NCBI RefSeq assembly: GCF_003438075.1
Contig: NZ_QSTA01000002.1
Location: 124,001 to 188,000, forward strand
Direction: 5' to 3'
DNA from: Eubacterium sp. OM08-24
GTDB taxonomy: Bacteria > Bacillota > Clostridia > Oscillospirales > Acutalibacteraceae
Length of the DNA stretch: 64,000 nt
Shown: positions 53,077-61,930 of the stretch, piece by piece
Numbering within the stretch: position 1 is the first letter of the stretch
Layout of the letters: the number at the start of each line of letters is the position of its first letter
Position numbers and translations under genes: made by a program
The notes under the pieces: generated by a model
The model's database searches: none
What the model was told of the DNA's origin: nothing
What the model saw: the letters and a program-made list of their open reading frames with translations, nothing else

Positions 53077-54960
53077 TTACACCATAAGACTGCAAACAAG
53101 GTCTGCGTATTCGCCCGGATTTTCGATTGGAAGTCCTGCTATGAGGAGTGCCTGATTGTAGAGAAGTTCTGCGTACTTCTTTGCTTTTTCAATGTCTGTC
53201 TGCACTGCGCTTTCCATTGCCTTTACAGCCGAGTGGTTCATATTAAGCTCAAGAACTCGCTGAGCTTTCATACCGCTGTCAGGCTGAACTGCGTTGAAGT
53301 ACTTTTCCATTTCAAATGAAATTCCGCCCTTTGCGGTAAGGCAAACAGGGTGAGAAACGAGCTTTTTAGATGCAACAACTTCGCTGACCTTATCGCCGAG
53401 AGTTTCTTTTACAAATGTAAGGATTGCACTGCTGTCCTTTTCTTCCTCTTTGTTCTCGTCATTCTCAATGCCGAGGTCATCGTTTGTTGCCGAGCAGAAT
53501 TTCTTATCCTTATACTGCATAAGTGTTTGGAGTGAGAACTCGTCAATTTCCTCTGTGCAGTAGAGAATTTCGTAGCCCTTTGAGCGCAAAAGCTCTGTTT
53601 GCGGGAGATTGTCGATTGATGAAATGTTCTCGCCGACAGCAAAGTAAATAAACTTCTGATCCTCTTTCATTCTGTCAACATACTCAGAGAGGGTTACGAG
53701 CTTTTTCTCTGTTGAGGAGTAGTACATAAGCAAATCCTGCAATTCCTCTTTGTGCATACCGTAATCGGATGCAACACCGTACTTGAGCTGTCTGCCAAAG
53801 GCATTGAAGAATTTTTCGTAATTTTCTCTGTCATTTGCGAGCATTGAGGTAAGCTCGTTTTTAATCTTCTTTTCAATGTTCTGAGCAATGGTTATAAGGT
53901 GGCGGTCATGCTGGAGCATTTCTCTTGAAATATTAAGCGAGAGGTCTGCACTGTCTACAATACCCTTTACAAATCTGAAATGCTCAGGCAAAAGCTCCTC
54001 GCAGTTATCCATAATAAGAACACCGCTTGAGTAGAGCTGAAGTCCCTTTTTGTATTCCTTTGTATAGTAATCGTAAGGTGCCTGTGACGGAATGAAAAGC
54101 AATGCCTTGTATGTAACAACACCCTCTACGGAAGTTACGATTGTACGCAAAGGCTTGTCCATAGCCATAAACTTTTCACGATAAAAATTATCGTACTCTT
54201 CCTGCTTAACATCTTTCTTGGCTCTCTGCCAAATCGGGAGCATACTGTTAAGAGTTTCGGTTTCTGTGTAGTCCTCATATTCAGGCTTGTCGCTGTCCTT
54301 AGTTTCTTCCTTAACTCTGCTGTGAGTCATATCCATCATAATAGGATAGCGGATATAGTCGGAATATTTCTTAATAAGTCCCTGTATTCTGTACTGCTCA
54401 AGGAACTCGTCATAGTTTTCTTCATCGGTATTGTCTTTAATCTCAAGCACAATAGTTGTACCGATTTCATCTCTCTCGGTTTCTGTGATTTCGTAGCCGT
54501 CTGCGCCGTCAGATTCCCACTTGTAAGCTGTGTCACAGCCGTATTTCTTAGTAACAACGGTAATTTTCTTTGCTACCATAAAAGCTGAGTAAAAGCCGAC
54601 GCCGAACTGACCGATAATGTCAATATCGTCCTGCTTTTCGCTCATTTCCTGCTTAAACTTATATGAACCCGAAGATGCGATTGTACCAAGGTTGTTTTCA
54701 AGGTCATCCTTATCCATACCAATACCGTTATCGGTAATGGTAAGCGTGCGGTTTTCCTTGTCGGGCTTTATAAAAATTTTAAAATCTTCTCTGCTCATAT
54801 TCAGCTTATCATCTGTAAGCGCAATAAAGCAAAGCTTGTCGATAGCGTCGCTTGCGTTTGAAATAAGCTCTCTGAGGAAAATCTCCTTATGAGTATAAAT
54901 TGAATTAATCATCAGGTCGAGAAGTCTTTTTGACTCTGATTTAAATTCTTTCTTAGCCAT
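53077..54960 (-). CDS. htpG: Molecular chaperone HtpG (Hsp90)
   Basis: This 627-residue Hsp90 has the N-terminal GHKL ATP site with [39 protein letters not shown] and [14 protein letters not shown]. The middle domain contains the catalytic-loop Arg region and [48 protein letters not shown]. The C-terminal dimerisation domain ends [22 protein letters not shown] precedes the ATG. It is a cytosolic stress chaperone, here monocistronic. Confidence 0.96.
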   Translation of the reverse strand: MAKKEFKSESKRLLDLMINSIYTHKEIFLRELISNASDAIDKLCFIALTDDKLNMSREDFKIFIKPDKENRTLTITDNGIGMDKDDLENNLGTIASSGSYKFKQEMSEKQDDIDIIGQFGVGFYSAFMVAKKITVVTKKYGCDTAYKWESDGADGYEITETERDEIGTTIVLEIKDNTDEENYDEFLEQYRIQGLIKKYSDYIRYPIMMDMTHSRVKEETKDSDKPEYEDYTETETLNSMLPIWQRAKKDVKQEEYDNFYREKFMAMDKPLRTIVTSVEGVVTYKALLFIPSQAPYDYYTKEYKKGLQLYSSGVLIMDNCEELLPEHFRFVKGIVDSADLSLNISREMLQHDRHLITIAQNIEKKIKNELTSMLANDRENYEKFFNAFGRQLKYGVASDYGMHKEELQDLLMYYSSTEKKLVTLSEYVDRMKEDQKFIYFAVGENISSIDNLPQTELLRSKGYEILYCTEEIDEFSLQTLMQYKDKKFCSATNDDLGIENDENKEEEKDSSAILTFVKETLGDKVSEVVASKKLVSHPVCLTAKGGISFEMEKYFNAVQPDSGMKAQRVLELNMNHSAVKAMESAVQTDIEKAKKYAELLYNQALLIAGLPIENPGEYADLVCSLMV

Positions 54961-55017
54961 AAAATTACTTCCTTTTTAATTAATAATGCGTACTACATTC
55001 TTTCGTACTAATATTAT

Positions 55018-55046
55018 ATTATACATCAAATTGCTTATTTTTTCAA
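55018..55046 (-). promoter_or_regulatory. Sigma-A promoter of htpG
   Basis: On the minus strand TTGAAA (55046-55041), 17 bp, TATAAT (55023-55018). No CIRCE element was seen. The leader contains two copies of TAGTAC separated by nine bases, which may be chance. Confidence 0.75.
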
Positions 55047-55085
55047 TAGATAAAGTGGTGGTTATGTGTAATATTGTCTGCACAC

Positions 55086-55114
55086 AAAAAACCTCCGCCA
55101 TAAGACGGAGGTTT
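55086..55114 (-). terminator. Terminator of the aldolase gene
   Basis: On the minus strand AAACCTCCGTC / GGCGGAGGTTT (G-T pair tolerated) is followed by TTTTGTGTG, about 36 bases after the stop codon. Confidence 0.88.
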
Positions 55115-55149
55115 GAATTTGCGAAAATATTGTAAGATAATATATAAAA

Positions 55150-56016
55150 TTAAGCCTTACCAACTGAACCGAAGAGTTCCATTTTCTCTTTAACAGTAGC
55201 CTTGATAGCCTCTGCGCCCGGAGCGAGGAGCTTTCTTGGGTCAAAGCCCTTGCCCTCTAAGTCCTTGCCTGCCTCAACATACTTTCTTGTAGCATCAGCA
55301 AATGCGAGCTGGCACTCTGTGTTTACATTGATCTTTGAAACGCCGAGTGAAATAGCCTTCTTGATCATATCAGCAGGGATACCTGTACCGCCGTGGAGTA
55401 CGAGTGGCATATCGCCTGTGAGCTGCTGAATAGCGTCAAGAGTTTCAAAGCTAAGACCCTGCCAGTTTGCAGGATACTTACCATGAATGTTACCGATACC
55501 TGCTGCGAGCATTGTTACGCCGAGGTCAGCAACCATTTTACATTCCTTAGGATCTGCGCACTCTCCCATACCGATAACGCCGTCTTCCTCACCGCCGATT
55601 GAACCAACTTCAGCCTCAAGTGAAAGACCGAGAATGTTACAAGCAGCTACGAGTTCCTTTGTCTTAGCAATGTTCTCTTCGATTGGATAATGTGAACCGT
55701 CAAACATAATTGAGCTGAAACCAGCCTTGATGCAAGCCTTAGCGCCTTCGTATGAACCGTGGTCGAGGTGAAGAGCAACAGGAACAGTAATGTTAAGCTC
55801 CTCGAGCATACCGTTTACCATACCAACAATTGTCTTATAACCGCACATATATTTACCTGCGCCCTCAGATACACCGAGAATTACAGGTGAGTTAAGCTCC
55901 TGAGCAGTTAAAAGAATTGACTTTGTCCACTCAAGGTTATTGATGTTGAACTGACCAACTGCATAGTGGCCTGCTTTTGCTTTTGTAAGCATTTCTTTAG
56001 CGTTTACTAATGGCAT
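55150..56016 (-). CDS. fba: Class II fructose-1,6-bisphosphate aldolase
   Basis: This 288-residue zinc-dependent aldolase cleaves FBP to DHAP and glyceraldehyde-3-phosphate. The zinc ligand region is ALHLDHGSYEGAKACI. Others are the phosphate/metal loops IGGEEDGVIG, GIGNIHGKYP (His), LVLHGGTGIPADMI (His) and KINVNTECQLAFADA. It starts MPLVNAKEMLTKAKAGHYAVGQFNINN, the usual beginning. The codon bias is strong, as for highly expressed genes. A TATAAT -10 with a TG extension lies at 56083-56078 on the minus strand. Confidence 0.95.
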   Translation of the reverse strand: MPLVNAKEMLTKAKAGHYAVGQFNINNLEWTKSILLTAQELNSPVILGVSEGAGKYMCGYKTIVGMVNGMLEELNITVPVALHLDHGSYEGAKACIKAGFSSIMFDGSHYPIEENIAKTKELVAACNILGLSLEAEVGSIGGEEDGVIGMGECADPKECKMVADLGVTMLAAGIGNIHGKYPANWQGLSFETLDAIQQLTGDMPLVLHGGTGIPADMIKKAISLGVSKINVNTECQLAFADATRKYVEAGKDLEGKGFDPRKLLAPGAEAIKATVKEKMELFGSVGKA

Positions 56017-56209
56017 ATTAATCTTCCTTTGTAGTAAATTTTCGGAACAAAAAGCATAGTCGCTCCGAGTTACTTTTATTATACAATAAAACTTTTCAAA
56101 TATAAAGCCTTTTGCAAAAGTTTTTTGCTTTTTTGCAGAAATTACAGGAAAATTCTCGGAATATCACCTAATTTTCAACATACACTCACATAAGCATGAT
56201 ATAATTTTG

Positions 56210-56238
56210 TTGCTTTTAAAGCGATAAAGATATATAAT
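56210..56238 (+). promoter_or_regulatory. Promoter of the HtrA-like protease gene
   Basis: TTGCTT at 56210-56215 and TATAAT at 56233-56238 have a 17-bp spacer. An AAGGAGAT site follows before the ATG at 56305. Confidence 0.6.
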
Positions 56239-56304
56239 TATTAAAGCAAAGTAAATTTGAAATACTTGCAATCAGGCAAATTGCCCTGATAAGGAGATAT
56301 TTTT

Positions 56305-58065
56305 ATGGATAATAATTTTAATAATAATCAGTTTGAGCCTGAAAAGCCATTTACAGAAAAGCCAAACGAGCCACAGCCTGCTCCTGTTTTTGAAAACGAA
56401 AACGAGGACGGTGCAAAGGCTGTTGACAATGCAGGCGAAAATGCACAGCAGTTTTACGATGAACCGCAAAATAATTACGAAAGCGCCTTTCCGCAAAATC
56501 AGCCTCAGCAAAGCAATTTTGCACAGCAAGCGCCGAATTTCAGACAGCCGCAGCAAAACGGATATTATCAAAACAACGGCGGCAGACAGTACAACCAAAA
56601 TTATAATCAGCCGTACGGTCAGCCTGTAAATCCGCAGCAGCCGTACTATCCGCAATACGGCAATCCGCAGGCAAACGGCAGAGCGCCGTATCAGCAGCCG
56701 CAACCGCAATACAGACAGCCGCAGTATCCGCATTATCAGCAGTACCCTCAGTACGGACAGCAAAATTATCAAAATTCAAACTTTAATCAGCAACAGTATC
56801 AGCCGTACACACAGCAGGGTGCGCCTGTTAATTATTCAAATACATATGCTCAGCCGCCAATACCAAATATTCCACGCAAAAAAATGTCGCCAGGCATAAT
56901 CGTAATAATAGTTGTGCTTTCAATTCTTTGTGTGGGCAGTCTATGTGGAATTGTTGCATCGATAGCGGCAAATTCGTCAAAATCAAATAATTTCAGCAAC
57001 AGCTACACATTCACACTCCCGAGTGACAGTCCGTACTTTAACAACAACTCAAGCACTCAGGATCATAGCGAATCGGATTACAGCAACAAAACAAATCCGT
57101 CTTACGAGGGAATTGATTTAAAGGCTAAGCCGAGCGACACTAAAGATTCAAAATACAACACAGAGTACGCAAGCAACGAAATCACAGACTCAATCGTAGG
57201 TGTGCTTTGCTACTCGGACGAAATTACAGACGATTCGCAGTGCACATCGCAGGGCAGCGGAATTATTATTACTTCAGACGGATATGTGGTAACAAACTCT
57301 CATGTAATCGGCAACAGCAAAACACTTTACCTTATACAAATCGTCACCTCAGACGGCAAGCAGTATAAAGCAGGTGTGGTTGGTTACGATACACGCACAG
57401 ACCTTGCACTTCTTAAAATGGACGATGCAAGCGGTCTTAAAGCCGCAAACTTTGGCAACTCAAAAGATGTTGCACTTGGTGAAAATGTAATTGCTATCGG
57501 AAATCCGGGCGGAATTAAGTACAGCAACTCAATTACTCAGGGCATTGTTTCTGCCGTTGACAGACAGAGCAGTATTACAACAAATGTAAAATTCATTCAG
57601 ACAGACGCAGCTATAAATCCGGGCAATTCGGGTGGTGCGCTTGTAAATATGTTCGGACAGGTAATAGGCGTTTCATCATCAAAAATTGCCGCTACCGATT
57701 ACGAAGGAATGGGTTTTGCTATTCCGTCAGCTACTGTAAAAGATGTAATTGACGATATTATGAAATACGGCTATGTGCAGGGCAGAGTAATGATTGGTGT
57801 TGTAGGTGAGAATGTTCAGAGCCGTGGAAATATTCCGGCAGGCATTGCAATTTACAGCATAGACGAGGACGGTCCTTGCGGCAATACAGAATTAAAGCAA
57901 AACGATATTATCACCGGTGCAGACGGCAAAAAAATATCTAACTTTGCAGAGTTTTACGATGTACTCGAAAGCCACAAAGCAGGCGATAAGCTCGAGCTTG
58001 AATATTACCGCACCTCTGACTCAAGCACTGGCAAGGTAACAATTACATTGCAGGAAAGCAAGTAA
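56305..58065 (+). CDS. HtrA/DegP-type membrane-anchored serine protease (S1C)
   Basis: This 586-residue protein has a long, low-complexity cytoplasmic N-terminus (residues 1-190, rich in Gln, Asn, Pro and Tyr). One membrane helix follows (about 196-222), then an extracellular spacer, a trypsin-like domain and a PDZ domain (about 495-585). The catalytic triad is visible: His333 in VVTNSHVIGN, Asp366 in TRTDLALLKMD and Ser442 in INPGNSGGALVN. It resembles Firmicutes YyxA/HtrA proteases that degrade or refold misfolded exported proteins. The start at 56305 has AAGGAGATATTTT. Confidence 0.93.
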   Translation: MDNNFNNNQFEPEKPFTEKPNEPQPAPVFENENEDGAKAVDNAGENAQQFYDEPQNNYESAFPQNQPQQSNFAQQAPNFRQPQQNGYYQNNGGRQYNQNYNQPYGQPVNPQQPYYPQYGNPQANGRAPYQQPQPQYRQPQYPHYQQYPQYGQQNYQNSNFNQQQYQPYTQQGAPVNYSNTYAQPPIPNIPRKKMSPGIIVIIVVLSILCVGSLCGIVASIAANSSKSNNFSNSYTFTLPSDSPYFNNNSSTQDHSESDYSNKTNPSYEGIDLKAKPSDTKDSKYNTEYASNEITDSIVGVLCYSDEITDDSQCTSQGSGIIITSDGYVVTNSHVIGNSKTLYLIQIVTSDGKQYKAGVVGYDTRTDLALLKMDDASGLKAANFGNSKDVALGENVIAIGNPGGIKYSNSITQGIVSAVDRQSSITTNVKFIQTDAAINPGNSGGALVNMFGQVIGVSSSKIAATDYEGMGFAIPSATVKDVIDDIMKYGYVQGRVMIGVVGENVQSRGNIPAGIAIYSIDEDGPCGNTELKQNDIITGADGKKISNFAEFYDVLESHKAGDKLELEYYRTSDSSTGKVTITLQESK

Positions 58066-58084
58066 TAAAAATCAATAAATTCAA

Positions 58085-58119
58085 AAGACCGCTTTCAAAT
58101 GATAGCGGTCTTTTTTCTT
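58085..58119 (+). terminator. Rho-independent terminator after the HtrA-like gene
   Basis: The stem AAGACCGCT / AGCGGTCTT has a ten-base loop and is followed by TTTTCTTT. Confidence 0.9.
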
Positions 58120-58131
58120 TACCAAAAATGC

Positions 58132-58689
58132 TAAATTATGGTTTACCACATAAAGTTTAGTATAATAAATTCAAAATTTAGGTCAACCCTTTTTAAAGGG
58201 TTGCGGGTTTGGGCAGAGCCCATAAAACATTAAAAACACACTGATTTTTAATAAAAACAAATGGTTGAATTTATATCATAGGATAAATAAACCTTAGATT
58301 GTTCAAGACCTTAAAATAAAACAAAAGTCAAGATTAATAAGTGGCAGAAAGTAAGAAAGTCACACTTTAGCGGTCTTAGAGAAAAGATAATATAAAGGAT
58401 GCAAAAGTTTGCGTGTGTGGCTAATTTGCCCTTAAAAAGTGGCAAATTAGTAGTTTTAGTAGCGTAGCTTTTCTTTTTGTTGCTGTCGCATTGGCTCTCG
58501 CCATTATGTTCAATTCGCCAAACAGCTTGCTGTTTGGCTATCAGAATTTGCAATAACATAAAGTATTTGTGGGCGTTGCCCACACCCACAACCTTTGAAA
58601 AGGTTGACCAAACTTTTACATTCGGGACAGAAACATTTTCTTTTGCCGTACTTTGTTACCCGACCGAAAATCAGCTAAACCATAATTTA
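58132..58689. mobile_element. MITE-like element, copy C, with perfect 14-bp terminal inverted repeats
   Basis: Both ends are exact inverted copies: TAAATTATGGTTTA at 58132-58145 and TAAACCATAATTTA at 58676-58689, making a 558-bp unit. Its interior is the reverse complement homologue of copy B, including GGGCAGAGCCC, CAACCCTTTTTAAAGGGTTG, a CGCCAAACAGC...GCTGTTTGG hairpin and GTGGGCGTTGCCCAC. It has no transposase or sizeable ORF, so if mobile it must be moved in trans. The last three bases are the stop codon of the convergent FliB-like gene. I could not see a clear target-site duplication. Confidence 0.7.
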
Positions 58690-59712
58690 AGAATTAAAAA
58701 ATTTTTCCCTCAGATATTCAATATTTTCATAGGAATGTTCAACCTCTTTTGAATAAAGTCCTATTATTCTATGCCTTTGTTCAATATTAAGTCCGCCATT
58801 ATTCACAAACAAAAATAATTGCAGGATATACGCAGATTTTACCGCAAGCAAAATAAGGCTAAAGCACTCTGTAACATCGTAGGTAACAATAGAATTAAGA
58901 AAATATCGGTAAACATAATAATACATTAGATTTTTGTATTCGTAATCATATTCGCCTATATACTCGCTAAAACGCAAAATATCTTTGCTGTCTGCTTTAT
59001 ATTTTTCTGCCCTTTCAAGCAAGGCTTTCCACTCGTCTGTCATAATATCAAGCTGCAAAAGCAAGTCTATTGTCTGCTTGTAGTCAGCAATAAAGCCGTT
59101 TTCGTCAAACTCTGTTTCAGCCTCATACTCCACTCCGTCAAGCGCAGACTGCACCTCAATGCAGATTTTATATATCATATCCAGGCAATCAAAAATGCCA
59201 TTGTTGTCATTGCCAAGTCCAGAAAAAATCTTCTCCCTTGCGCTATACAGCAAATCCATTACCTCAGTATCATAGTCGCAAGGCTCAGCGATTTTTTCAT
59301 CTTGTGTAACAATCAACTTTTGCATTGCGCCCTTTTTCAGCATAAGTCGGAGTGCTTCGGGACAAGCGAGCGAAAGTATTTTTTCTTGAAATTTCGAGTA
59401 GTCAAGAATAATTCTCGGAAATCTTTTGCAGGTTTCACAAAGCGAGTTTTCGCCGAGGTTTATATAAATATCGCACAACATATTCTTATTCCAAAATGGA
59501 CAACGGCTATTGTCAAGGGTAAAAATCCTGTCGCCATCTGAATCTATCGTCATAACATTTCTCAGTTTTTCGCCAATTTCGCCCTCGGCGTTTTTATACT
59601 TTAAATAGCTGTCATCATCAACCACAACATCCCATTCCTTGCAGCAGCTGTCGGGACATTTATTTGCAATACATTTAAAATTCCTGTAAAATTCGTGGTA
59701 AGCAATTTTCAT
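58687..59712 (-). CDS. Flagellin lysine-N-methylase-like (FliB family) protein
   Basis: This 341-residue protein begins with a cysteine-rich signature, FKCIANKCPDSCCKEWDVVVDD. Further cysteines come at RCPFWNKNMLCDIYINLGENSLCETCKRFPR and SLACPEALRLML, as in FliB, which methylates flagellin lysines and is thought to hold an Fe-S cluster. No flagellar genes are in the window, and members of this family occur in non-motile Clostridia, so its target may be something else. Its stop codon lies inside the terminal repeat of element C. Confidence 0.8.
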   Translation of the reverse strand: MKIAYHEFYRNFKCIANKCPDSCCKEWDVVVDDDSYLKYKNAEGEIGEKLRNVMTIDSDGDRIFTLDNSRCPFWNKNMLCDIYINLGENSLCETCKRFPRIILDYSKFQEKILSLACPEALRLMLKKGAMQKLIVTQDEKIAEPCDYDTEVMDLLYSAREKIFSGLGNDNNGIFDCLDMIYKICIEVQSALDGVEYEAETEFDENGFIADYKQTIDLLLQLDIMTDEWKALLERAEKYKADSKDILRFSEYIGEYDYEYKNLMYYYVYRYFLNSIVTYDVTECFSLILLAVKSAYILQLFLFVNNGGLNIEQRHRIIGLYSKEVEHSYENIEYLREKFFNS

Positions 59713-59762
59713 AGTGTACCTCTCGCATTTATTTTTAGTTCTATTCTATGTTGGAGTAATAT

Positions 59763-59876
59763 TAATAATGGTTTAGCACACTTTCGGTCGGGCAAAAAAA
59801 GTAACAAAAAGCCTAAACTTTCCGTCCCGAAGTTAAAATTTATAAAACTAAACTTTGTGTGTTAAGCCACAATTTA
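59763..59876. repeat. Internally deleted repeat, copy F (about 114 bp)
   Basis: The left end (TAATAATGGTTTAGCACACTTTCGGTCGGGC) is joined after a short CCGTCCCGAAG box to the right end block AAACTAAACTTTGTGTG and TTAAGCCACAATTTA. The central 350-450 bases of copies A-C are missing. It lies upstream of the FliB-like gene. Confidence 0.75.
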
Positions 59877-59930
59877 CCCAACTTTTTGATAAAGAGCCCA
59901 ATTTTTCAACATCAGCATAATAAAATGTTA

Positions 59931-59972
59931 AAAACTCCCGACCGTAACTACTGTTAAAGTCGGGAGTAAAAA
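59931..59972 (-). terminator. Terminator of ilvB
   Basis: On the minus strand ACTCCCGAC / GTCGGGAGT forms the stem, followed by TTTTTAACA. It lies directly after the stop codon region. Confidence 0.85.
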
Positions 59973-61640
59973 TTACATCTCAGTGATTATTTCGTTTACT
60001 GTCTTTCCCGGAGGAATCATTGGAAGTACATTCTGATCGGGGCTGATTCTGCAATCAACAAGAACAGGTTTATTGAGCGCAAATGCCTTTTCGAGTACGG
60101 GCTTAATATCCTCTTTTGTGTTAATTCTCATTCCGTCAATGCCGAACGCATTTGCAAGGGCAACAAAATCAGTTGCACGATGAGGATCGGTCTGAGAAAA
60201 ACGGTTGCCGTAAAACAATTTCTGCCACTGGCGAACCATACCGAGCACAGTATTGTTCATAACGAGAATTACAACAGGCAAATCGTAAGATTTCATTGTA
60301 ACAAGCTCGTTTAAGTTCATATGGAAACTGCCGTCACCTGTAACGAGAGCTACTCTCTTGTCAGGGTAAGCCATCTGAGCGCCGATTGCTGCACCCATAC
60401 CAAATCCCATTGTGCCAAGACCGCCGGAAGTAAGGAATGTTCGTGGAGTCTGAGCCTTGTTGAACTGAGCAACCCACATCTGATGCTGACCTACATCGGT
60501 AGCAACAATATCATCGTCACTCTTGATTTCGTTGAGTGCGTCAAGAATATCTTTTGGCTGAGGGTACTTGTCATCAGCAGGAATTTTATTATCTAAAAAG
60601 TGTTTCCACTCGCCGAGTACAGAAAGCCATTCTGAATGATTCTGCTGTTCCATACCATCGCAAAGTGCCTCAAGTATATTTTCAAGGTCGCCGAGCACAT
60701 ACTCGCTAACCTTAACATTTTTATTAATTTCTTTTTCGTCAATTTCAAGCTGCACAATTTCAGCCTGAGCGCCAAACTTATCTCTGTCGCCTGCTACTCG
60801 GTCAGAAAATCTTGCGCCGCAAGTAATAATAAGGTCGCATTTATCGGTAGCCATACCTGTTTCATATCCGCCGTGCATACCTATATTGCCCATACAAAGC
60901 GGATGGTCGGCAGGAATACAGCCAAGTCCCATAAGTGAGCAGCAAACAGGAATGTCTGTAAGCTCGGCAAACTTTTTGAAAACCTCGGTTGCGTTTGCGC
61001 TGATAATACCGCCGCCTGCATAAATAATAGGCTGCTTTGATTTTCTTATCATATCCTGAACCCTTTTGATTGTTTCAGGATTCTTTATGCTTACTCTTGG
61101 AATTTCCTGTGGCTTTACAGCCTCAAACTCTGTCTTGTTAGCTGTAACATCCTTTGGAACATCTACAAGAACAGGGCCTTTTCTGCCCGACTGAGCAATT
61201 TCAAAAGCCTTGCGGAGAGTTGGGGCGAGGTCATCAACCTTTTCTACAATAAAACTTGCCTTTGTAATAGGCTTTACGATATTTACAATATCAACTTCCT
61301 GAAAGCTATCTCTGCCGAGCTGGTCTGTGGTAACATTGCCTGTAATGGCAACAACAGGAATACTGTCGATATTAGCGGTAGCAATACCTGTAACTATATT
61401 TGTAGCACCCGGGCCTGAGGTTGTAATAACAACGCCTGTTTTGCCGGTAGCTCTTGCGTAACCGTCTGCTGCGTGAGATGCTCCCTGCTCGTGAGCGGTA
61501 AGAACATGCTTGATCTTGTCGCTGTACTTATAAAGAGCGTCATATGTATTGAGAGCCGCACCACCCGGATAGCCGAAAACGGTATCAACTCCTTGCTCTA
61601 ACAAACATTCACAAATAATTTCTGCACCTGAAAGCTGCAT
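59973..61640 (-). CDS. ilvB: Acetolactate synthase, large (catalytic) subunit
   Basis: This 555-residue TPP-dependent enzyme makes acetolactate or acetohydroxybutyrate in valine, leucine and isoleucine synthesis. It has the catalytic Glu region LTAHEQGASHAADGYARATGK. The FAD/middle domain has AGGGIISANAT and GMHGGYETGMATDKCDL. The TPP motif is VTGDGSFHMNLNELVTMKSYDLPVVILVMNN. The biosynthetic form is indicated by overall similarity. No small regulatory subunit (ilvN/ilvH) follows; the gene ends at a terminator. AGAGAGG is the likely ribosome site. Confidence 0.94.
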   Translation of the reverse strand: MQLSGAEIICECLLEQGVDTVFGYPGGAALNTYDALYKYSDKIKHVLTAHEQGASHAADGYARATGKTGVVITTSGPGATNIVTGIATANIDSIPVVAITGNVTTDQLGRDSFQEVDIVNIVKPITKASFIVEKVDDLAPTLRKAFEIAQSGRKGPVLVDVPKDVTANKTEFEAVKPQEIPRVSIKNPETIKRVQDMIRKSKQPIIYAGGGIISANATEVFKKFAELTDIPVCCSLMGLGCIPADHPLCMGNIGMHGGYETGMATDKCDLIITCGARFSDRVAGDRDKFGAQAEIVQLEIDEKEINKNVKVSEYVLGDLENILEALCDGMEQQNHSEWLSVLGEWKHFLDNKIPADDKYPQPKDILDALNEIKSDDDIVATDVGQHQMWVAQFNKAQTPRTFLTSGGLGTMGFGMGAAIGAQMAYPDKRVALVTGDGSFHMNLNELVTMKSYDLPVVILVMNNTVLGMVRQWQKLFYGNRFSQTDPHRATDFVALANAFGIDGMRINTKEDIKPVLEKAFALNKPVLVDCRISPDQNVLPMIPPGKTVNEIITEM

Positions 61641-61727
61641 TTTCCTCTCTCCAATCCTCTTTACACGACACTTTATCTATATATCTATGCCTTTAGCTTA
61701 ATGAGTTTTATATATACGCTACTTTTT

Positions 61728-61756
61728 ATTTTACATAATAACAGCAAAAAAGTCAA
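61728..61756 (-). promoter_or_regulatory. Promoter of ilvB
   Basis: On the minus strand TTGACT (61756-61751), 17 bp, TAAAAT (61733-61728). The leader is about 80 nt and shows no T-box or leader-peptide signature. Confidence 0.65.
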
Positions 61757-61788
61757 TGTTTTTCGGTTCTTTATCAAAAGTCAGTGTG

Positions 61789-61930
61789 AATTATTGTTTA
61801 GCGTAATTTTGGTGGGCAAAAATAAAACAAAAGCAATACCATCCGTCCCGAATATAAAAATCAGGTCAACCTTTTCAAAGGCTGACCCAACTTTAAACTT
61901 ATTAAACTAAATTTTTTGTATTAAACCATT
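61789..61930. repeat. Internally deleted repeat, copy G (about 142 bp)
   Basis: It begins AATTATTGTTTAGCG and has GGTGGGCAAAAATAA, CCGTCCCGAA, GGTCAACCTTTTCAAAGGCTGACC and TTATTAAACTAAATTTT. It ends with TTAAACCATTCTA. The right terminus supplies the last codon (Val) and stop of the MATE gene. Confidence 0.7.

Noticed and set aside
54961..55060. CIRCE heat-shock operator upstream of htpG
   Set aside because: The TAGTAC repeats there are direct and do not match TTAGCACTC-N9-GAGTGCTAA.
56272..56772. Minus-strand frame opposite the N-terminus of the HtrA-like gene
   Set aside because: Its Leu/Arg-rich translation is the complement of the Gln/Pro/Tyr codons of the real gene.
61641..61727. T-box or leader peptide ahead of ilvB
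   Set aside because: The leader is short, with no T-box motif or run of branched-chain codons preceding a terminator.
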